DNA of 64,000 bases from Cylicocyclus nassatus (GCA_958299035.1 CATQJL010000316.1:93022443-93086442); one strand, 5' to 3'; counted from the stretch's first letter, positions 11,711-26,231 are shown. The notes: a model not told the origin generated them from the letters alone. Numbers and translations: made by a program.

Positions 11711-14554
11711 TGCATCAGTGGCAATTGTTTGCCAGCGAATTCGGACAGCAGCACACGAACTGTAGCATCAACGGCATCGTTTGCCATTGTTTGCCAGCGA
11801 ATTCGGACAGCAGCACACGAGCTGTAGCATCAAAGGCATCGTTTGCCATCGTTTGCCAGCGAATTCGGACAGCCACTCACGAACTGTAGCATCAACGGCA
11901 TCGTTTGCCATTGTTTTCCAGCGAATTCGGACAGCAGCACAAGAGCTGTAGCATCAACGGCATCGTTTGCCATTGTTTGCCAGCGAATTCGGACAGCAGC
12001 ACACGAGCTGTAGCATCAAAGGCATCGTTTGCCATCGTTTGCCAGCCAATTCGGACAGCCACTCACGAACTGTAGCATCAACGGCATCGTTTGCCATTGT
12101 TTGCCAACGAATTCGGACAGCAGCACACGAACTGTAGCATCAACGGCATCGTTTGTTATTGTTTGCCAGCGAATTCGGACAGCCACACACGAGCTGTTGC
12201 ATCAGTGGCAATTGTTTGCCAGCGAATTCGGACAGCAGCACACGAACTGTAGCATCAACGGCATCGTTTGCCATTGTTTGCCAGCGAATTCGGACAGCAG
12301 CACACGAACTGTAGCATCAACGGCATCGTTTGCCATTGTTTGCCAGCGAATTCGGACAGCAGCACACGAGCTGTAGCATCAAAGGCATCGTTTGCCATCG
12401 TTTGCCAGCGAATTCGGACAGCCACTCACGAACTGTAGCATCAAAGGCATCGTTTGCCAGCGAATTCGGACAGCAGCACACGAGCTGTAGCATCAAAGGT
12501 ATCGTTTGCCATCGTTTGCCAGCGAATTCGGACAGCCACTCACGAACTGTAGCATCAAAGGCATCGTTTGCCATTGTTTGCCAGCGAATTCGGACAGCAG
12601 CACACGAACTGTAGCATCAGTGGCAATTGTTTGCCAGCGAATTCGGACAGCCACTCACGAACTGTAGCATCAACGGCATCGTTTGCCATTGTTTGCCAGC
12701 GAATTCGGACAGCAGCACACGAGCTGTAGCATCAAAGGCATCGTTTGCCATCGTTTGCCAGCGAATTCGGACAGCCACTCACGAACTATAGCATCAACGG
12801 CATCGTTTGCCATTGTTTGCCAGCGAATTCGGACAGCAGCACACGAACTGTAGCATCAACGGCATCGTTTGCCATTGTTTGCCAGCGAATTCGGACAGCA
12901 GCACACGAACTGTAGCATCAGTGGCAATTGTTTGCCAGCGAATTCGGACAGCAGCACACGAACTGTAGCATCAAAGGCATCGTTTGCCATTGTTTGCCAG
13001 CGAATTCGGACAGCAGCACACGAACTGTAGCATCAGTGGCAATTGTTTGCCAGCGAATTCGGACAGCAGCACACGAACTGTAGCATCAACGGCATCGTTT
13101 GCCATTGTTTGCCAGCGAATTCGGACAGCAGCACACGAGCTGTAGCATCAAAGGCATCGTTTGCCATCGTTTGCCAGCGAATTCGGACAGCCACTCACGA
13201 ACTGTAGCATCAACGGCATCGTTTGCCATTGTTTTCCAGCGAATTCGGACAGCAGCACAAGAGCTGTAGCATCAACGGCATCGTTTGCCATTGTTTGCCA
13301 GCGAATTCGGACAGCAGCACACGAGCTGTAGCATCAAAGGCATCGTTTGCCATCGTTTGCCAGCCAATTCGGACAGCCACTCACGAACTGTAGCATCAAC
13401 GGCATCGTTTGCCATTGTTTGCCAACGAATTCGGACAGCAGCACACGAACTGTAGCATCAACGGCATCGTTTGTTATTGTTTGCCAGCGAATTCGGACAG
13501 CCACACACGAGCTGTTGCATCAGTGGCAATTGTTTGCCAGCGAATTCGGACAGCAGCACACGAACTGTAGCATCAACGGCATCGTTTGCCATTGTTTGCC
13601 AGCGAATTCGGACAGCAGCACACGAACTGTAGCATCAACGGCATCGTTTGCCATTGTTTGCCAGCGAATTCGGACAGCAGCACACGAGCTGTAGCATCAA
13701 AGGCATCGTTTGCCATCGTTTGCCAGCGAATTCGGACAGCCACTCACGAACTGTAGCATCAAAGGCATCGTTTGCCAGCGAATTCGGACAGCAGCACACG
13801 AGCTGTAGCATCAAAGGTATCGTTTGCCATCGCTTGCCAGCGAATTCGGACAGCCACTCACGAACTGTAGCATCAAAGGCATCGTTTGCCATTGTTTGCC
13901 AGCGAATTCGGACAGCAGCACACGAACTGTAGCATCAGTGGCAATTGTTTGCCAGCGAATTCGGACAGCCACTCACGAACTGTAGCATCAACGGCATCGT
14001 TTGCCATTGTTTGCCAGCGAATTCGGACAGCAGCACACGAGCTGTAGCATCAAAGGCATCGTTTGCCATCGTTTGCCAGCGAATTCGGACAGCCACTCAC
14101 GAACTATAGCATCAACGGCATCGTTTGCCATTGTTTGCCAGCGAATTCGGACAGCAGCACACGAACTGTAGCATCAACGGCATCGTTTGCCATTGTTTGC
14201 CAGCGAATTCGGACAGCAGCACACGAACTGTAGCATCAGTGGCAATTGTTTGCCAGCGAATTCGGACAGCAGCACACGAACTGTAGCATCAAAGGCATCG
14301 TTTGCCATTGTTTGCCAGCGAATTCGGACAGCAGCACACGAACTGTAGCATCAGTGGCAATTGTTTGCCAGCGAATTCGGACAGCAGCACACGAACTGTA
14401 GCATCAACGGCATCGTTTGCCATTGTTTGCCAGCGAATTCGGACAGCAGCACACGAGCTGTAGCATCAAAGGCATCGTTTGCCATCGTTTGCCAGCGAAT
14501 TCGGACAGCCACTCACGAACTGTAGCATCAACGGCATCGTTTGCCATTGTTTGC
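11711..14554. repeat. HOR tandem, 1318-bp unit, two copies
   Basis: About 11711-13028 is repeated at 13029-14346, with homology running on to about 14554. The unit equals 17x62 + 4x53 + 52, 22 monomers. A private marker, CACAAGAGCTG, lies at 11939 and 13257. A visible difference is T at 12515 against C at 13833. No 63-mer or 41-mer lies inside the repeated unit. Confidence 0.88.
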
Positions 14555-15121
14555 CAGCGAATTCGGACAGCAGCACACGAGCTGTAGCATCAAAGGCATC
14601 GTTTGCCATCGTTTGCCAGCGAATTCGGACAGCCACTCACGAACTATAGCATCAACGGCATCGTTTGCCATTGTTTGCCAGCGAATTCGGACAGCAGCAC
14701 ACGAACTGTAGCATCAACGGCATCGTTTGCCATTGTTTGCCAGCGAATTCGGACAGCAGCACACGAACTGTAGCATCAGTGGCAATTGTTTGCCAGCGAA
14801 TTCGGACAGCAGCACACGAACTGTAGCATCAAAGGCATCGTTTGCCATTGTTTGCCAGCGAATTCGGACAGCAGCACACGAACTGTAGCATCAGTGGCAA
14901 TTGTTTGCCAGCGAATTCGGACAGCAGCACACGAACTGTAGCATCAACGGCATCGTTTGCCATTGTTTGCCAGCGAATTCGGACAGCAGCACACGAGCTG
15001 TAGCATCAAAGGCATCGTTTGCCATCGTTTGCCAGCGAATTCGGACAGCCACTCACGAACTGTAGCATCAACGGCATCGTTTGCCATTGTTTGCCAGCGA
15101 ATTCGGACAGCAGCACACGAA
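13951..15121. repeat. HOR tandem, 540-bp unit
   Basis: About 13951-14490 is repeated at 14491-15030, and the match continues to about 15121. The unit equals 7x62 + 2x53, nine monomers. The private change CGAACTATAGC marks both copies (near 14101 and 14641). The unit overlaps the end of the 1318-bp tandem, so it is a later local duplication of part of that HOR. Confidence 0.88.
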
Positions 15122-16989
15122 CTGTAGCATCAACGGCATCGTTTGCCATTGTTTGCCAGCGAATTCGGACAGCCACACACGAGCTGTTGCATCAGTGGCA
15201 ATTGTTTGCCATCGTTTGCCAGCGAATTCGGACAGCCACTCACGAACTGTAGCATTAACGGCATCGTTTGCCATTGTTTGCCAGCGAATTCGGACAGCCA
15301 CACACGAGCTGTTGCATCAGTGGCAATTGTTTGCCAGCGAATTCGGACAGCAGCACACGAACTGTAGCATCAACGGCATCGTTTGCCATTGTTTGCCAGC
15401 GAATTCGGACAGCAGCACACGAGCTGTAGCATCAAAGGCATCGTTTGCCATCGTTTGCCAGCGAATTCGGACAGCCACTCACGAACTGTAGCATCAACGG
15501 CATCGTTTGCCATTGTTTTCCAGCGAATTCGGACAGCAGCACACGAGCTGTAGCATCAACGGCATCGTTTGCCATTGTTTGCCAGCGAATTCGGACAGCA
15601 GCACACGAGCTGTAGCATCAAAGGCATCGTTTGCCATCGTTTGCCAGCGAATTCGGACAGCCACTCACGAACTGTAGCATCAACGGCATCGTTTGCCATT
15701 GTTTGCCAGCGAATTCGGACAGCAGCACACGAGCTGTAGCATCAAAGGCATCGTTTGCCATCGTTTGCCAGCCAATTCGGACAGCCACTCACGAACTGTA
15801 GCATCAACGGCATCGTTTGCCATTGTTTGCCAACGAATTCGGACAGCAGCACACGAACTGTAGCATCAACGGCATCGTTTGCCATTGTTTGCCAGCGAAT
15901 TCGGACAGCCACACACGAGCTGTTGCATCAGTGGCAATTGTTTGCCAGCGAATTCGGACAGCAGCACACGAACTCTAGCATCAAAGGCATCGTTTGCCAT
16001 CGTTTGCCAGCGAATTCGGACAGCCACTCACGAACTGTAGCATCAAAGGCATCGTTTGCCAGCGAATTCGGACAACAGCACACGAGCTGTAGCATCAAAG
16101 GTATCGTTTGCCATCGTTTGCCAGCGAATTCGGACAGCCACTCACGAACTGTAGCATCAAAGGCATCGTTTGCCATTGTTTGCCAGCGAATTCGGACAGC
16201 AGCACACGAACTGTAGCATCAGTGGCAATTGTTTGCCAGCGAATTCGGACAGCAGCACACGAACTGTAGCATCAAAGGCATCGTTTGCCATTGTCTGCCA
16301 GCGAATTCGGACAGCAGCACACGAGCTGTAGCATCAAAGGCATCGTTTGCCATTGTTTGCCAGCGAATTCGGACAGCAGCACACGAGCTGTAGCATCAAA
16401 GGCATCGTTTGCCATCGTTTGCCAGCCAATTCGGACAGCCACTCACGAACTGTAGCATCAACGGCATCGTTTGCCATTGTTTGCCAACGAATTCGGACAG
16501 CAGCACACGAACTGTAGCATCAACGGCATCGTTTGCCATTGTTTGCCAGCGAATTCGGACAGCCACACACGAGCTGTTGCATCAGTGGCAATTGTTTGCC
16601 AGCGAATTCGGACAGCAGCACACGAACTGTAGCATCAACGGCATCGTTTGCCATTGTTTGCCAGCGAATTCGGACAGCAGCACACGAACTGTAGCATCAA
16701 CGGCATCGTTTGCCATTGTTTGCCAGCGAAATCGGACAGCAGCACACGAGCTGTAGCATCAAAGGCATCGTTTGCCATCGTTTGCCAGCGAATTCGGACA
16801 GCCACTCACGAACTGTAGCATCAAAGGCATCGTTTGCCAGCGAATTCGGACAGCAGCACACGAGCTGTAGCATCAAAGGTATCGTTTGCCATCGTTTGCC
16901 AGCGAATTCGGACAGCCACTCACGAACTGTAGCATCAAAGGCATCGTTTGCCATTGTTTGCCAGCGAATTCGGACAGCAGCACACGAAC
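15122..16989. repeat. Satellite mosaic with a 654-bp duplication
   Basis: A 63-mer block lies at 15179, then mixed monomers. The segment marked by GCCAATTCGG and CCAACGAATTC near 15773-15835 recurs at 16427-16490, an offset of 654 bp (8x62 + 2x53 + 52, 11 monomers). Private point changes such as AACTCTAGC near 15970 and GAAATCGG near 16728 are seen. No non-satellite sequence is present. Confidence 0.82.
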
Positions 16990-18258
16990 TGTAGCATCAG
17001 TGGCAATCGTTTGCCAGCGAATTCGGACAGCAGCACACGAACTGTAGCATCAAAGGCATCGTTTGCCATCGTTTGCCAGCGAATTCGGAAAGCCACTCAG
17101 GAACTGTAGCATCAGTGGCAATTGTTTGCCAGCGAATTCGGACAGCCACTCACGAACTGTAGCATCAACGGCATCGTTTGCCATTGTTTGCCAGCGAATT
17201 CGGACAGCAGCACACGAGCTGTAGCATCAAAGGCATCGTTTGCCATCGTTTGCCAGCGAATTCGGACAGCCACTCACGAACTATAGCATCAACGGCATCG
17301 TTTGCCATTGTTTGCCAGCGAATTCGGACAGCAGCACACGAACTGTAGCATCAACGGCATCGTTTGCCATTGTTTGCCAGCGAATTCGGACAGCAGCACA
17401 CGAACTGTAGCATCAGTGGCAACTGTTTGCCAGCGAATTCGGACAGCAGCACACGAAATGTAGCATCAAAGGCATCGTTTGCCATTGTTTGCCAGCGAAT
17501 TCGGACAGCAGCACACGAACTGTAGCATCAGTGGCAATTGTTCGCCAGCGAATTCGGACAGCAGCACACGAACTGTAGCATCAACGGCATCGTTTGCCAT
17601 TGTTTGCCAGCGAATTCGGACAGCAGCACACGAACTGTAGCATCAGTGGCAATTGTTCGCCAGCGAATTCGGACAGCAGCACACGAACTGTAGCATCAGT
17701 GGCAATCGTTTGCCAGCGAATTCGGACAGCAGCACACGAACTGTAGCATCAAAGGCATCGTTTGCCATCGTTTGCCAGCGAATTCGGAAAGCCACTCACG
17801 AACTGTAGCATCAGTGGCAATTGTTTGCCAGCGAATTCGGACAGCCACTCACGAACTGTAGCATCAACGGCATCGTTTGCCATTGTTTGCCAGCGAATTC
17901 GGACAGCAGCACACGAGCTGTAGCATCAAAGGCATCGTTTGCCATCGTTTGCCAGCGAATTCGGACAGCCACTCACGAACTATAGCATCAACGGCATCGT
18001 TTGCCATTGTTTGCCAGCGAATTCGGACAGCAGCACACGAACTGTAGCATCAACGGCATCGTTTGCCATTGTTTGCCAGCGAATTCGGACAGCAGCACAC
18101 GAACTGTAGCATCAGTGGCAACTGTTTGCCAGCGAATTCGGACAGCAGCACACGAAATGTAGCATCAAAGGCATCGTTTGCCATTGTTTGCCAGCGAATT
18201 CGGACAGCAGCACACGAACTGTAGCATCAGTGGCAATTGTTCGCCAGCGAATTCGGAC
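16990..18258. repeat. HOR tandem, 699-bp unit
   Basis: About 16990-17688 is repeated from 17689, with the match ending near 18258. The unit equals 7x62 + 5x53, 12 monomers, and I count five 53-mers in it. Both copies carry GGCAACTG (17420, 18119) and CGAAATGTAG. One copy has CACTCAGGAAC at 17100 where the other has CACTCACGAAC. Confidence 0.87.
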
Positions 18259-18390
18259 AGCCACTCACGAACTGTAGCATCAACGGCATCGTTTGCCATT
18301 GTTTGCCAGCGAATTCGGACAGCAGCACACGAACTGTAGCATCAACGGCATCGTTTGCCATTGTTTGCCAGCGAATTCGGACAGCCACAC

Positions 18391-19761
18391 ACGAGCTGTT
18401 GCATCAGTGGCAATTGTTTGCCATCGTTTGCCAGCGAATTCGGACAGCCACTCACGAACTGTAGCATTAACGGCATCGTTTGCCATTGTTTGCCAGCGAA
18501 TTCGGACAGCCACACACGAGCTGTTGCATCAGTGGCAATTGTTTGCCAGCGAATTCGGACAGCAGCACACGAACTGTAGCATCAACGGCATCGTTTGCCA
18601 TTGTTAGCCAGCGAATTCGGACAGCAGCACACGAGCTGTAGCATCAAAGGTATCGTTTGCCATCGTTTGCCAGCGAATTCGGACAGCCACTCACGAACTG
18701 TAGCATCAACGGCATCGTTTGCCATTGTTTGACAGCGAATTCGGACAGCGGCACACGAACTGTAGCATCAAAGGCATCGTTTGCCAGCGAATTCGGACAG
18801 CAGCACACGAGCTGTAGCATCAAAGGTATCGTTTGCCATCGTTTGCCAGCGAATTCGGACAGCCACTCACGAACTGTAGCATCAAAGGCATCGTTTGCCA
18901 TTGTTTGCCAGCGAATTCGGACAGCAGCACAAGAACTGTAGCATCAGTGGCAATCGTTTGCCAGCGAATTCGGACAGCAGCACACGAACTGTAGCATCAA
19001 AGGCATCGTTTGCCATCGTTTGCCAGCGAATTCGGAAAGCCACTCACGAACTGTAGCATCAGTGGCAATTGTTTGCCAGCGAATTCGGACAGCCACTCAC
19101 GAACTGTAGCATCAACGGCATCGTTTGCCATTGTTTGCCAGCGAATTCGGACAGCAGCACACGAGCTGTAGCATCAAAGGCATCGTTTGCCATCGTTTGC
19201 CAGCGAATTCGGACAGCCACTCACGAACTATAGCATCAACGGCATCGTTTGCCATTGTTTGCCAGCAATTCGGACAGCAGCACACGAACTGTAGCATCAA
19301 CGGCATCGTTTGCCATTGTTTGCCAGCGAATTCGGACAGCAGCACACGAACTGTAGCATCAGTGGCAACTGTTTGCCAGCGAATTCGGACAGCAGCACAC
19401 GAACTGTAGCATCAAAGGCATCGTTTGCCATTGTTTGACAGCGAATTCGGACAGCAGCACACGAACTGTAGCATCAGTGGCAATTGTTCGCCAGCGAATT
19501 CGGACAGCAGCACACGAACTGTAGCATCAACGGCATCGTTTGCCATTGTTTGCCAGCGAATTCGGACAGCAGCACACGAGCTGTAACATCAAAGGCATCG
19601 TTTGCCATCGTTTGCCAGCGAATTCGGACAGCCACTCACGAACTGTAGCATCAACGGCATCGTTTGCCATTGTTTGCCAGCGAATTCGGACAGCAGCACA
19701 CGAACTGTAGCATCAACGGCATCGTTTGCCATTGTTTGCCAGCGAATTCGGACAGCCACAC
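18391..19761. repeat. 63-mer-anchored HOR unit, 1371 bp
   Basis: The unit is measured from one 63-mer start to the next. Its length equals 15x62 + 5x53 + 63 + 61 + 52, 23 monomers; the 61-mer has CAGCAATTCGG near 19265. It contains TTGTTAGCC at about 18603 and TTTGACAGCG changes, the latter shared with later units. Confidence 0.85.
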
Positions 19762-21151
19762 ACGAGCTGTTGCATCAGTGGCAATTGTTTGCCATCGTTT
19801 GCCAGCGAATTCGGACAGCCACTCACGAACTGTAGCATTAACGGCATCGTTTGCCATTGTTTGCCAGCGAATTCGGACAGCCACACACGAGCTGTTGCAT
19901 CAGTGGCAATTGTTTGCCAGCGAATTCGGACAGCAGCACACGAACTGTAGCATCAACGGCATCGTTTGCCATTGTTTGCCAGCGAGTTCGGACAGCAGCA
20001 CACGAGCTGTAGCATCAAAGGTATCGTTTGCCATCGTTTGCCAGCGAATTCGGACAGCCACTCACGAACTGTAGCATCAACGGCATCGTTTGCCATTGTT
20101 TGACAGCGAATTCGGACAGCAGCACACGAGCTGTAGCATCAAAGGCATCGTTTGCCATCGTTTGCCAGCGAATTCGGACAGCAGCACACGAGCTGTAGCA
20201 TCAAAGGCATCGTTTGCCATCGTTTGCCAGCCAATTCGGACAGCCACTCACGAACTGTAGCATCAACGGCATCGTTTGCCATTGTTTGCCAACGAATTCG
20301 GACAGCAGCACACGAACTGTAGCATCAATGGCATCGTTTGCCATTGTTTGCCAGCGAATTCGGACAGCCACACACGAGCTGTTGCATCAGTGGCAATTGT
20401 TTGCCAGCGAATTCGGACAGCAGCACACGAACTGTAGCATCAACGGCATCGTTTGCCATTGTTTGCCAGCGAATTCGGACAGCAGCACACGAACTGTAGC
20501 ATCAACGGCATCGTTTGCCATTGTTTGCCAGCGAATTCGGACAGCAGCACACGAGCAGTAGCATCAAAGGCATCGTTTGCCATCGTTTGCCAGCGAATTC
20601 GGACAGCCACTCACGAACTGTAGCATCAAAGGCATCGTTTGCCAGCGAATTCGGACAGCAGCACACGAGCTGTAGCATCAAAGGTATCGTTTGCCATCGT
20701 TTGCCAGCGAATTCGGACAGCCACTCACGAACTGTAGCATCAAAGGCATCGTTTGCCATTGTTTGCCAGCGAATTCGGACAGCAGCACACGAAATGTAGC
20801 ATCAAAGGCATCGTTTGCCATTGTTTGCCAGCGAATTCGGACAGCAGCACACGAACTGTAGCATCAGTGGCAATTGTTCGCCAGCGAATTCGGACAGCAG
20901 CACACGAACTGTAGCATCAACGGCATCGTTTGCCATTGTTTGCCAGCGAATTCGGACAGCAGCACACGAGCTGTAACATCAAAGGCATCGTTTGCCATCG
21001 TTTGCCAGCGAATTCGGACAGCCACTCACGAACTGTAGCATCAACGGCATCGTTTGCCATTGTTTGCCAGCGAATTCGGACAGCAGCACACGAACTGTAG
21101 CATCAACGGCATCGTTTGCCATTGTTTGCCAGCGAATTCGGACAGCCACAC
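19762..21151. repeat. 63-mer-anchored HOR unit, 1390 bp
   Basis: Length equals 18x62 + 3x53 + 63 + 52, 23 monomers. It contains GAGTTCGG (near 19984) and a rare CATCAATGG (T at 20329), one of very few plus-strand ATGs in the window. From about 20171 it belongs to the 1620-bp HOR described separately. Confidence 0.85.
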
Positions 21152-22771
21152 ACGAGCTGTTGCATCAGTGGCAATTGTTTGCCATCGTTTGCCAGCGAAT
21201 TCGGACAGCCACTCACGAACTGTAGCATTAACGGCATCGTTTGCCATTGTTTGCCAGCGAATTCGGACAGCCACACACGAGCTGTTGCATCAGTGGCAAT
21301 TGTTTGCCAGCGAATTCGGACAGCAGCACACGAACTGTAGCATCAACGGCATCGTTTGCCATTGTTTGCCAGCGAATTCGGACAGCCACTCACGAACTGT
21401 AGCATCAAAGGCATCGTTTGCCATTGTTTGCCAGCGAATTCGGACAGCAGCACACGAACTGTAGCATCAGTGGCAATCGTTTGCCAGCGAATTCGGACAG
21501 CAGCACACGAACTGTAGCATCAAAGGCATCGTTTGCCATCGTTTGCCAGCGAATTCGGAAAGCCACTCACGAACTGTAGCATCAGTGGCAATTGTTTGCC
21601 AGCGAATTCGGACAGCAGCACACGAGCTGTAGCATCAAAGGCATCGTTTGCCATCGTTTGCCAGCGAATTCGGACAGCCACTCACGAACTATAGCATCAA
21701 CGGCATCGTTTGCCATTGTTTGCCAGCGAATTCGGACAGCAGCACACGAACTGTAGCATCAACGGCATCGTTTGCCATTGTTTGCCAGCGAATTCGGACA
21801 GCAGCACACGAGCTGTAGCATCAAAGGCATCGTTTGCCATCGTTTGCCAGCCAATTCGGACAGCCACTCACGAACTGTAGCATCAACGGCATCGTTTGCC
21901 ATTGTTTGCCAACGAATTCGGACAGCAGCACACGAACTGTAGCATCAACGGCATCGTTTGCCATTGTTTGCCAGCGAATTCGGACAGCCACACACGAGCT
22001 GTTGCATCAGTGGCAATTGTTTGCCAGCGAATTCGGACAGCAGCACACGAACTGTAGCATCAACGGCATCGTTTGCCATTGTTTGCCAGCGAATTCGGAC
22101 AGCAGCACACGAACTGTAGCATCAACGGCATCGTTTGCCATTGTTTGCCAGCGAATTCGGACAGCAGCACACGAGCAGTAGCATCAAAGGCATCGTTTGC
22201 CATCGTTTGCCAGCGAATTCGGACAGCCACTCACGAACTGTAGCATCAAAGGCATCGTTTGCCAGCGAATTCGGACAGCAGCACACGAGCTGTAGCATCA
22301 AAGGTATCGTTTGCCATCGTTTGCCAGCGAATTCGGACAGCCACTCACGAACTGTAGCATCAAAGGCATCGTTTGCCATTGTTTGCCAGCGAATTCGGAC
22401 AGCAGCACACGAAATGTAGCATCAAAGGCATCGTTTGCCATTGTTTGCCAGCGAATTCGGACAGCAGCACACGAACTGTAGCATCAGTGGCAATTGTTCG
22501 CCAGCGAATTCGGACAGCAGCACACGAACTGTAGCATCAACGGCATCGTTTGCCATTGTTTGCCAGCGAATTCGGACAGCAGCACACGAGCTGTAACATC
22601 AAAGGCATCGTTTGCCATCGTTTGCCAGCGAATTCGGACAGCCACTCACGAACTGTAGCATCAACGGCATCGTTTGCCATTGTTTGCCAGCGAATTCGGA
22701 CAGCAGCACACGAACTGTAGCATCAACGGCATCGTTTGCCATTGTTTGCCAGCGAATTCGGACAGCCACAC
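21152..22771. repeat. 63-mer-anchored HOR unit, 1620 bp (first)
   Basis: Length equals 20x62 + 5x53 + 63 + 52, 27 monomers. Markers include GAGCAGTAGC (near 22170), GAAATGTAGC and CTGTAACATC. It is nearly identical to the unit at 24612. Confidence 0.88.
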
Positions 22772-24611
22772 ACGAGCTGTTGCATCAGTGGCAATTGTTT
22801 GCCATCGTTTGCCAGCGAATTCGGACAGCCACTCACGAACTGTAGCATTAACGGCATCGTTTGCCATTGTTTGCCAGCGAATTCGGACAGCCACACACGA
22901 GCTGTTGCATCAGTGGCAATTGTTTGCCAGCGAATTCGGACAGCAGCACACGAACTGTAGCATCAACGGCATCGTTTGCCATTGTTTGCCAGCGAATTCG
23001 GACAGCCACTCACGAACTGTAGCATCAAAGGCATCGTTTGCCATTGTTTGCCAGCGAATTCGGACAGCAGCACACGAACTGTAGCATCAGTGGCAATCGT
23101 TTGCCAGCGAATTCGGACAGCAGCACACGAACTGTAGCATCAAAGGCATCGTTTGCCATCGTTTGCCAGCGAATTCGGAAAGCCACTCACGAACTGTAGC
23201 ATCAGTGGCAATTGTTTGCCAGCGAATTCGGACAGCAGCACACGAGCTGTAGCATCAAAGGCATCGTTTGCCATCGTTTGCCAGCGAATTCGGACAGCCA
23301 CTCACGAACTATAGCATCAACGGCATCGTTTGCCATTGTTTGCCAGCGAATTCGGACAGCAGCACACGAACTGTAGCATCAACGGCATCGTTTGCCATTG
23401 TTTGCCAGCGAATTCGGACAGCAGCACACGAACTGTAGCATCAGTGGCAACTGTTTGCCAGCGAATTCGGACAGCAGCACACGAAATGTAGCATCAGTGG
23501 CAATTGTTCGCCAGCGAATTCGGACAGCAGCACACGAACTGTAGCATCAGTGGCAATTGTTCGCCAGCGAATTCGGACAGCAGCACACGAACTGTAGCAT
23601 CAACGGCATCGTTTGCCATTGTTTGCCAGCGAATTCGGACAGCAGCACACGAGCTGTAACATCAAAGGCATCGTTTGCCATCGTTTGCCAGCGAATTCGG
23701 ACAGCACTCACGAACTGTAGCATCAACGGCATCGTTTGCCATTGTTTGCCAGCGAATTCGGACAGCAGCACACGAACTGTAGCATCAACGGCATCGTTTG
23801 CCATTGTTTGCCAGCGAATTCGGACAGCCACACACGAGCTGTTGCATCAGTGGCAATTGTTTGCCAGCGAATTCGGACAGCAGCACACGAACTGTAGCAT
23901 CAACGGCATCGTTTGCCATTGTTTGCCAGCGAATTCGGACAGCAGCACACGAACTGTAGCATCAACGGCATCGTTTGCCATTGTTTGCCAGCGAATTCGG
24001 ACAGCAGCACACGAGCAGTAGCATCAAAGGCATCGTTTGCCATCGTTTGCCAGCGAATTCGGACAGCCACTCACGAACTGTAGCATCAAAGGCATCGTTT
24101 GCCAGCGAATTCGGACAGCAGCACACGAGCTGTAGCATCAAAGGTATCGTTTGCCATCGTTTGCCAGCGAATTCGGACAGCCACTCACGAACTGTAGCAT
24201 CAAAGGCATCGTTTGCCATTGTTTGCCAGCGAATTCGGACAGCAGCACACGAAATGTAGCATCAAAGGCATCGTTTGCCATTGTTTGCCAGCGAATTCGG
24301 ACAGCAGCACACGAACTGTAGCATCAGTGGCAATTGTTCGCCAGCGAATTCGGACAGCAGCACACGAACTGTAGCATCAACGGCATCGTTTGCCATTGTT
24401 TGCCAGCGAATTCGGACAGCAGCACACGAGCTGTAACATCAAAGGCATCGTTTGCCATCGTTTGCCAGCGAATTCGGACAGCCACTCACGAACTGTAGCA
24501 TCAACGGCATCGTTTGCCATTGTTTGCCAGCGAATTCGGACAGCAGCACACGAACTGTAGCATCAACGGCATCGTTTGCCATTGTTTGCCAGCGAATTCG
24601 GACAGCCACAC
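22772..24611. repeat. 63-mer-anchored HOR unit, 1840 bp
   Basis: This is the 1620-bp unit expanded by 220 bp, which equals 62 + 3x53 minus one base. The missing base is visible as GGACAGCACTC at about 23700. The extra material includes closely spaced 53-mers with GGCAACTG and TTCGCC forms around 23.45-23.57 kb. Confidence 0.87.
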
Positions 24612-26231
24612 ACGAGCTGTTGCATCAGTGGCAATTGTTTGCCATCGTTTGCCAGCGAATTCGGACAGCCACTCACGAACTGTAGCATTAACGGCATCGT
24701 TTGCCATTGTTTGCCAGCGAATTCGGACAGCCACACACGAGCTGTTGCATCAGTGGCAATTGTTTGCCAGCGAATTCGGACAGCAGCACACGAACTGTAG
24801 CATCAACGGCATCGTTTGCCATTGTTTGCCAGCGAATTCGGACAGCCACTCACGAACTGTAGCATCAAAGGCATCGTTTGCCATTGTTTGCCAGCGAATT
24901 CGGACAGCAGCACACGAACTGTAGCATCAGTGGCAATCGTTTGCCAGCGAATTCGGACAGCAGCACACGAACTGTAGCATCAAAGGCATCGTTTGCCATC
25001 GTTTGCCAGCGAATTCGGAAAGCCACTCACGAACTGTAGCATCAGTGGCAATTGTTTGCCAGCGAATTCGGACAGCAGCACACGAGCTGTAGCATCAAAG
25101 GCATCGTTTGCCATCGTTTGCCAGCGAATTCGGACAGCCACTCACGAACTATAGCATCAACGGCATCGTTTGCCATTGTTTGCCAGCGAATTCGGACAGC
25201 AGCACACGAACTGTAGCATCAACGGCATCGTTTGCCATTGTTTGCCAGCGAATTCGGACAGCAGCACACGAGCTGTAGCATCAAAGGCATCGTTTGCCAT
25301 CGTTTGCCAGCCAATTCGGACAGCCACTCACGAACTGTAGCATCAACGGCATCGTTTGCCATTGTTTGCCAACGAATTCGGACAGCAGCACACGAACTGT
25401 AGCATCAACGGCATCGTTTGCCATTGTTTGCCAGCGAATTCGGACAGCCACACACGAGCTGTTGCATCAGTGGCAATTGTTTGCCAGCGAATTCGGACAG
25501 CAGCACACGAACTGTAGCATCAACGGCATCGTTTGCCATTGTTTGCCAGCGAATTCGGACAGCAGCACACGAACTGTAGCATCAACGGCATCGTTTGCCA
25601 TTGTTTGCCAGCGAATTCGGACAGCAGCACACGAGCAGTAGCATCAAAGGCATCGTTTGCCATCGTTTGCCAGCGAATTCGGACAGCCACTCACGAACTG
25701 TAGCATCAAAGGCATCGTTTGCCAGCGAATTCGGACAGCAGCACACGAGCTGTAGCATCAAAGGTATCGTTTGCCATCGTTTGCCAGCGAATTCGGACAG
25801 CCACTCACGAACTGTAGCATCAAAGGCATCGTTTGCCATTGTTTGCCAGCGAATTCGGACAGCAGCACACGAAATGTAGCATCAAAGGCATCGTTTGCCA
25901 TTGTTTGCCAGCGAATTCGGACAGCAGCACACGAACTGTAGCATCAGTGGCAATTGTTCGCCAGCGAATTCGGACAGCAGCACACGAACTGTAGCATCAA
26001 CGGCATCGTTTGCCATTGTTTGCCAGCGAATTCGGACAGCAGCACACGAGCTGTAACATCAAAGGCATCGTTTGCCATCGTTTGCCAGCGAATTCGGACA
26101 GCCACTCACGAACTGTAGCATCAACGGCATCGTTTGCCATTGTTTGCCAGCGAATTCGGACAGCAGCACACGAACTGTAGCATCAACGGCATCGTTTGCC
26201 ATTGTTTGCCAGCGAATTCGGACAGCCACAC
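24612..26231. repeat. 63-mer-anchored HOR unit, 1620 bp (second)
   Basis: Same composition and markers as the unit at 21152, lying exactly 3460 bp further on. I saw no difference while reading, though I did not compare every base. Confidence 0.88.
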
